A stretch of DNA of 7,334 nucleotides from positions 1 to 7,334 of the forward strand of contig CALEFF010000044.1 of the NCBI GenBank assembly GCA_937876865.1, read 5' to 3'. A model generated the notes under the pieces. It was given only the letters and a program-made list of their open reading frames with translations. It was not told the DNA's origin and did not search any database. Position numbers and translations under genes: made by a program. The first letter of the stretch is position 1, and each line of letters begins with the position of its first letter. Of this stretch, positions 6,086 through 7,334 are shown piece by piece. This DNA comes from an uncultured Bacteroidales bacterium. Lineage in GTDB: Bacteria; Bacteroidota; Bacteroidia; Bacteroidales; P3.

Positions 6086-6922
6086 TTATGAAAATAATTC
6101 TCTGAACTTTTCTTTGTTTGCAAGGGCTGCATTAAAGAGTATTTCTATATCAAGCTCGCTTTCTTCGTTTTCGGTATTCTCTTTTACAAATTTAAGCCCT
6201 CTTACATCGTCTTCGCTATATAGCATTTCTTCTTTTGATTGCAGAGTATCGCATATACCAAAGAATAATTTATTGCAAATCTCTTCGCTTGTAGCATTTA
6301 GCAATACGTTTGTATCATCAAGAATTAAGACAGAGTCTATTAGATTGTGTAAATCTCTTACTTGATGCGTTGAAATAACTACGCAAGTCTCATCGCTCAT
6401 TGCTCGCAATATTACTTTTCTGAATTGACTCTTTGAAGGAATATCAAGACCGTTTGTTGGCTCGTCAAGTAATATTAGTTTGCAATGACAAGCTAAGCCA
6501 AAGGAAATGAAGATTTTTTTCTTCGTTCCATAGGATAATTTGTGTAAGTATTGTTTTGTGTCTTCTATTTCAAAGTCTTTTAGGTAGGCTTCAAAGTCTT
6601 GTTGCGAGAAGTTAGGATAAAAGACTGAATTTATTTTGACATATTTTTCTATTGTGAGGTGTGAGTCATACAACTCTTCTGAAATGAAAGACATATCTGC
6701 AAGAAATGCCACTTTTCTCTCAGAAGGAGTAAACTTTCCTACCTTTACTTCGCCTTTATCGGGGAATTGCAATCCTCCAATCAACTTTAACAATGTCGTT
6801 TTGCCGACTCCGTTCTTTCCAAATAAACCATGAATGCAACCTTTCTTTAAATTAAGATTAACATTCTCCAATACATTTTTGCTTTTCTTGTATCCAAAGC
6901 AAAGATTCTTAATTTCTATCAT
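6086..6922 (-). CDS. ABC transporter ATP-binding protein (ABC-2/YtrB-like)
   Basis: With the ATG at 6922 the product is 278 aa. It has Walker A GKNGVGKTT (35-43), aromatic residues F9 and Y11 as the A-loop, the signature LSYGT (129-133, a variant of LSGGQ), Walker B LILLDE (149-154) running into PTNGLD (155-160) as D-loop, and the switch histidine STH (184-186). The position normally holding the Q-loop glutamine reads FLADMSF (73-79), so the glutamine is replaced, as in some export-type ABC-2 ATPases. About 90 residues follow the H-loop and are acidic near the end. A longer frame starting with GTG at 6958 is open, but it would begin at the predicted transcription start and inside the operator, and MIEIKNLCFGY is the normal start of the family. 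It heads a unit with two permeases and a YtrA-type repressor and should energise both permeases at the inner face of the membrane. Confidence 0.93.
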   Translation of the reverse strand: MIEIKNLCFGYKKSKNVLENVNLNLKKGCIHGLFGKNGVGKTTLLKLIGGLQFPDKGEVKVGKFTPSERKVAFLADMSFISEELYDSHLTIEKYVKINSVFYPNFSQQDFEAYLKDFEIEDTKQYLHKLSYGTKKKIFISFGLACHCKLILLDEPTNGLDIPSKSQFRKVILRAMSDETCVVISTHQVRDLHNLIDSVLILDDTNVLLNATSEEICNKLFFGICDTLQSKEEMLYSEDDVRGLKFVKENTENEESELDIEILFNAALANKEKFRELFS

Positions 6923-6935
6923 ATTTTTTCTTTTT

Positions 6936-6959
6936 AGTGTATTACTGTAATAGTACACT
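6936..6959. promoter_or_regulatory. YtrA-type GntR operator
   Basis: AGTGTA (6936-6941) and TACACT (6954-6959) form a perfect 6-bp inverted repeat with a 12-bp spacer, and the spacer holds an inner dyad TTAC-T-GTAA (6942-6950). The recognised operator of B. subtilis YtrA is, from memory, AGTGTA-13 bp-TACACT. The site begins one base downstream of the -7 box and covers the predicted transcription start, so a bound repressor would block initiation. The cognate regulator is most likely the GntR protein of the same operon. Confidence 0.75.
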
Positions 6960-6960
6960 G

Positions 6961-6992
6961 CAAAAATATAACTTTATTTTAATCCGACAAAA
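6961..6992 (-). promoter_or_regulatory. Bacteroidota housekeeping promoter of the ABC operon
   Basis: On the minus strand, TTTTG (6992-6988) is followed by exactly 19 bp and then TATTTTTG (6968-6961), matching the TTTG-N19-TAnnTTTG consensus of the Bacteroidota primary sigma factor. Transcription should start near 6955-6957, giving a leader of about 35 nt before the ATG at 6922. The leader is purine-rich (AAAAAGAAAAAAT) next to the start codon, in place of a Shine-Dalgarno sequence. Confidence 0.75.
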
Positions 6993-7177
6993 TTTTAAAG
7001 AAAAAAATGAAGTATTGAGTTTGTTATTAAAACACAATTAGAACCATTGAAGAAGCAACGATACATTAAAAGATAAACTTATTTCTCCTGCACTTAACGC
7101 CAAATGCGTGCGATAATTTCAACTTTAAGATTTCTAATCGCAAATTTTGAAAATATAAGCCCTTAACTAAAAATCAC
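6993..7177. other. Non-coding stretch upstream of the ABC operon promoter
   Basis: I see no gene on either strand and no RNA structure I can name. It contains TTTTGAAAATATAAGCC at 7145-7161, which resembles the ends of the repeat units at 7293-7334 and may be a decayed relative. Confidence 0.45.
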
Positions 7178-7234
7178 AAAATCAAAGACTTAACTTTTTA
7201 AAGCCCTAAAAACGCCAAAAAAGTCTTTGATTTT
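7178..7234. repeat. Perfect 14-bp inverted repeat
   Basis: AAAATCAAAGACTT (7178-7191) and AAGTCTTTGATTTT (7221-7234) are exact reverse complements separated by 29 bp. The right arm runs into the first unit of the adjacent 21-bp array. The long AT-rich loop and the absence of a following uridine run tied to a gene argue against a simple terminator. A paired binding site or a remnant of a repeat element is possible. Confidence 0.6.
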
Positions 7235-7334
7235 TCAAATTTTTTCAATGATTTTTCAAAATAAAAAGCCGATTTTCTTTCAACGAAAAGCCGATTTTCA
7301 AAAATTTAAATCGGACTTTTGAAAATTTAAATCG
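7229..7334. repeat. Array of five degenerate 21-22 bp repeats at the right edge
   Basis: Units beginning GATTTT (GACTTT in the last) start at 7229, 7250, 7271, 7293 and 7314, with spacings of 21, 21, 22 and 21 bp. The first two units share GATTTTTCAAA, the second and third end in AAAAGCC, and the last two match at 18 of 21 positions and end in AAATTTAAATCG. The last unit ends exactly at the window edge, so the array probably continues. The period equals that of the left array, but the sequence is different. There are no unique spacers, which rules out a CRISPR array. Confidence 0.65.
7287..7319. terminator. Possible hairpin terminator within the right array
   Basis: CCGATTT (7291-7297) and AAATCGG (7308-7314) pair around a 10-nt loop, and AAAG/CTTT extends the stem across a one-base bulge. 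Both strands carry a short T-run after the stem (CTTTT). It might end a minus-strand gene lying to the right of the window. It may also be only a by-product of the array, and the stem is weak. Confidence 0.25.

Noticed and set aside
6923..6958. Extended ATPase start at the GTG at 6958
   Set aside because: It would place the start codon at the predicted transcription start and inside the operator. The extra residues (MYYYSNTLKRKN) are not family-like, and the ATG at 6922 gives the normal start.
1..7334. Insertion sequence, integrase, tRNA, rRNA or toxin-antitoxin pair
   Set aside because: I found no transposase or recombinase motifs, no cloverleaf or rRNA-like sequence, and no partner gene for rhuM that would make a toxin-antitoxin pair.

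Overview
The window is AT-rich DNA (roughly 30% GC by eye) from a member of the Bacteroidota, probably a Bacteroidales-type host-associated or gut bacterium. Three things point there. First, two putative promoters carry the Bacteroidota-specific TAnnTTTG -7 box, and one of them also has a TTTG -33 element at 19 bp. Second, Shine-Dalgarno sequences are largely absent. Third, the gene families are typical of the phylum: a RhuM-like protein beginning with an IRNST segment, an ECF sigma factor followed by a four-helix membrane protein, and ABC permeases with an LPAS-x-LEKYI motif. I cannot name a genus.

Layout, left to right. Positions 1-299 hold no gene, but they start with five imperfect direct repeats at a 21-22 bp period. 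An exported 209-aa protein of unknown function is on the minus strand (300-929). Facing away from it is a solitary rhuM-family gene (1065-2093, plus strand), with one inverted copy of the left-edge repeat just upstream. Everything from 6922 down to 2147 is then on the minus strand, in two probable transcription units. Positions 6960-7334 are non-coding and hold a promoter, a 14-bp inverted repeat and a second, different array with a 21-22 bp period that runs off the right edge.

Transcription unit 1, in reading order, is an ABC ATPase (6922-6086), six-helix permease A (6060-5410), a YtrA-type GntR repressor (5405-5040), a previously uncounted 27-aa membrane microprotein (5033-4950), permease B (4937-4191) and an 85-aa single-span protein (4178-3921). 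The two permeases are paralogues, and the two small proteins share the start MKIRKTT. A near-perfect YtrA-type operator (AGTGTA-N12-TACACT) sits directly downstream of the -7 box of the unit's promoter, so the encoded GntR protein very probably represses its own operon. By analogy with ytr operons of Firmicutes this would be an export or envelope-stress module induced by a membrane or cell-wall insult; the inducer is not known.

Transcription unit 2 starts 69 bp further on, with an ECF sigma factor (3851-3375), a four-helix membrane protein likely to act as its anti-sigma or sensor (3361-2783) and a 209-aa lipoprotein (2776-2147). It has its own ECF-like promoter (GTAAT-N16-CGACTAAT), which suggests autoregulation. 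The lipoprotein is a clear paralogue of the exported protein at 300-929, so the same unknown envelope family occurs on both sides of rhuM. Taken together the window looks like two neighbouring envelope-response systems (GntR/ABC and ECF/anti-sigma/lipoprotein) plus a RhuM gene, bracketed by helically phased repeat arrays. The most novel points are the microprotein, the exported-protein family and the arrays.
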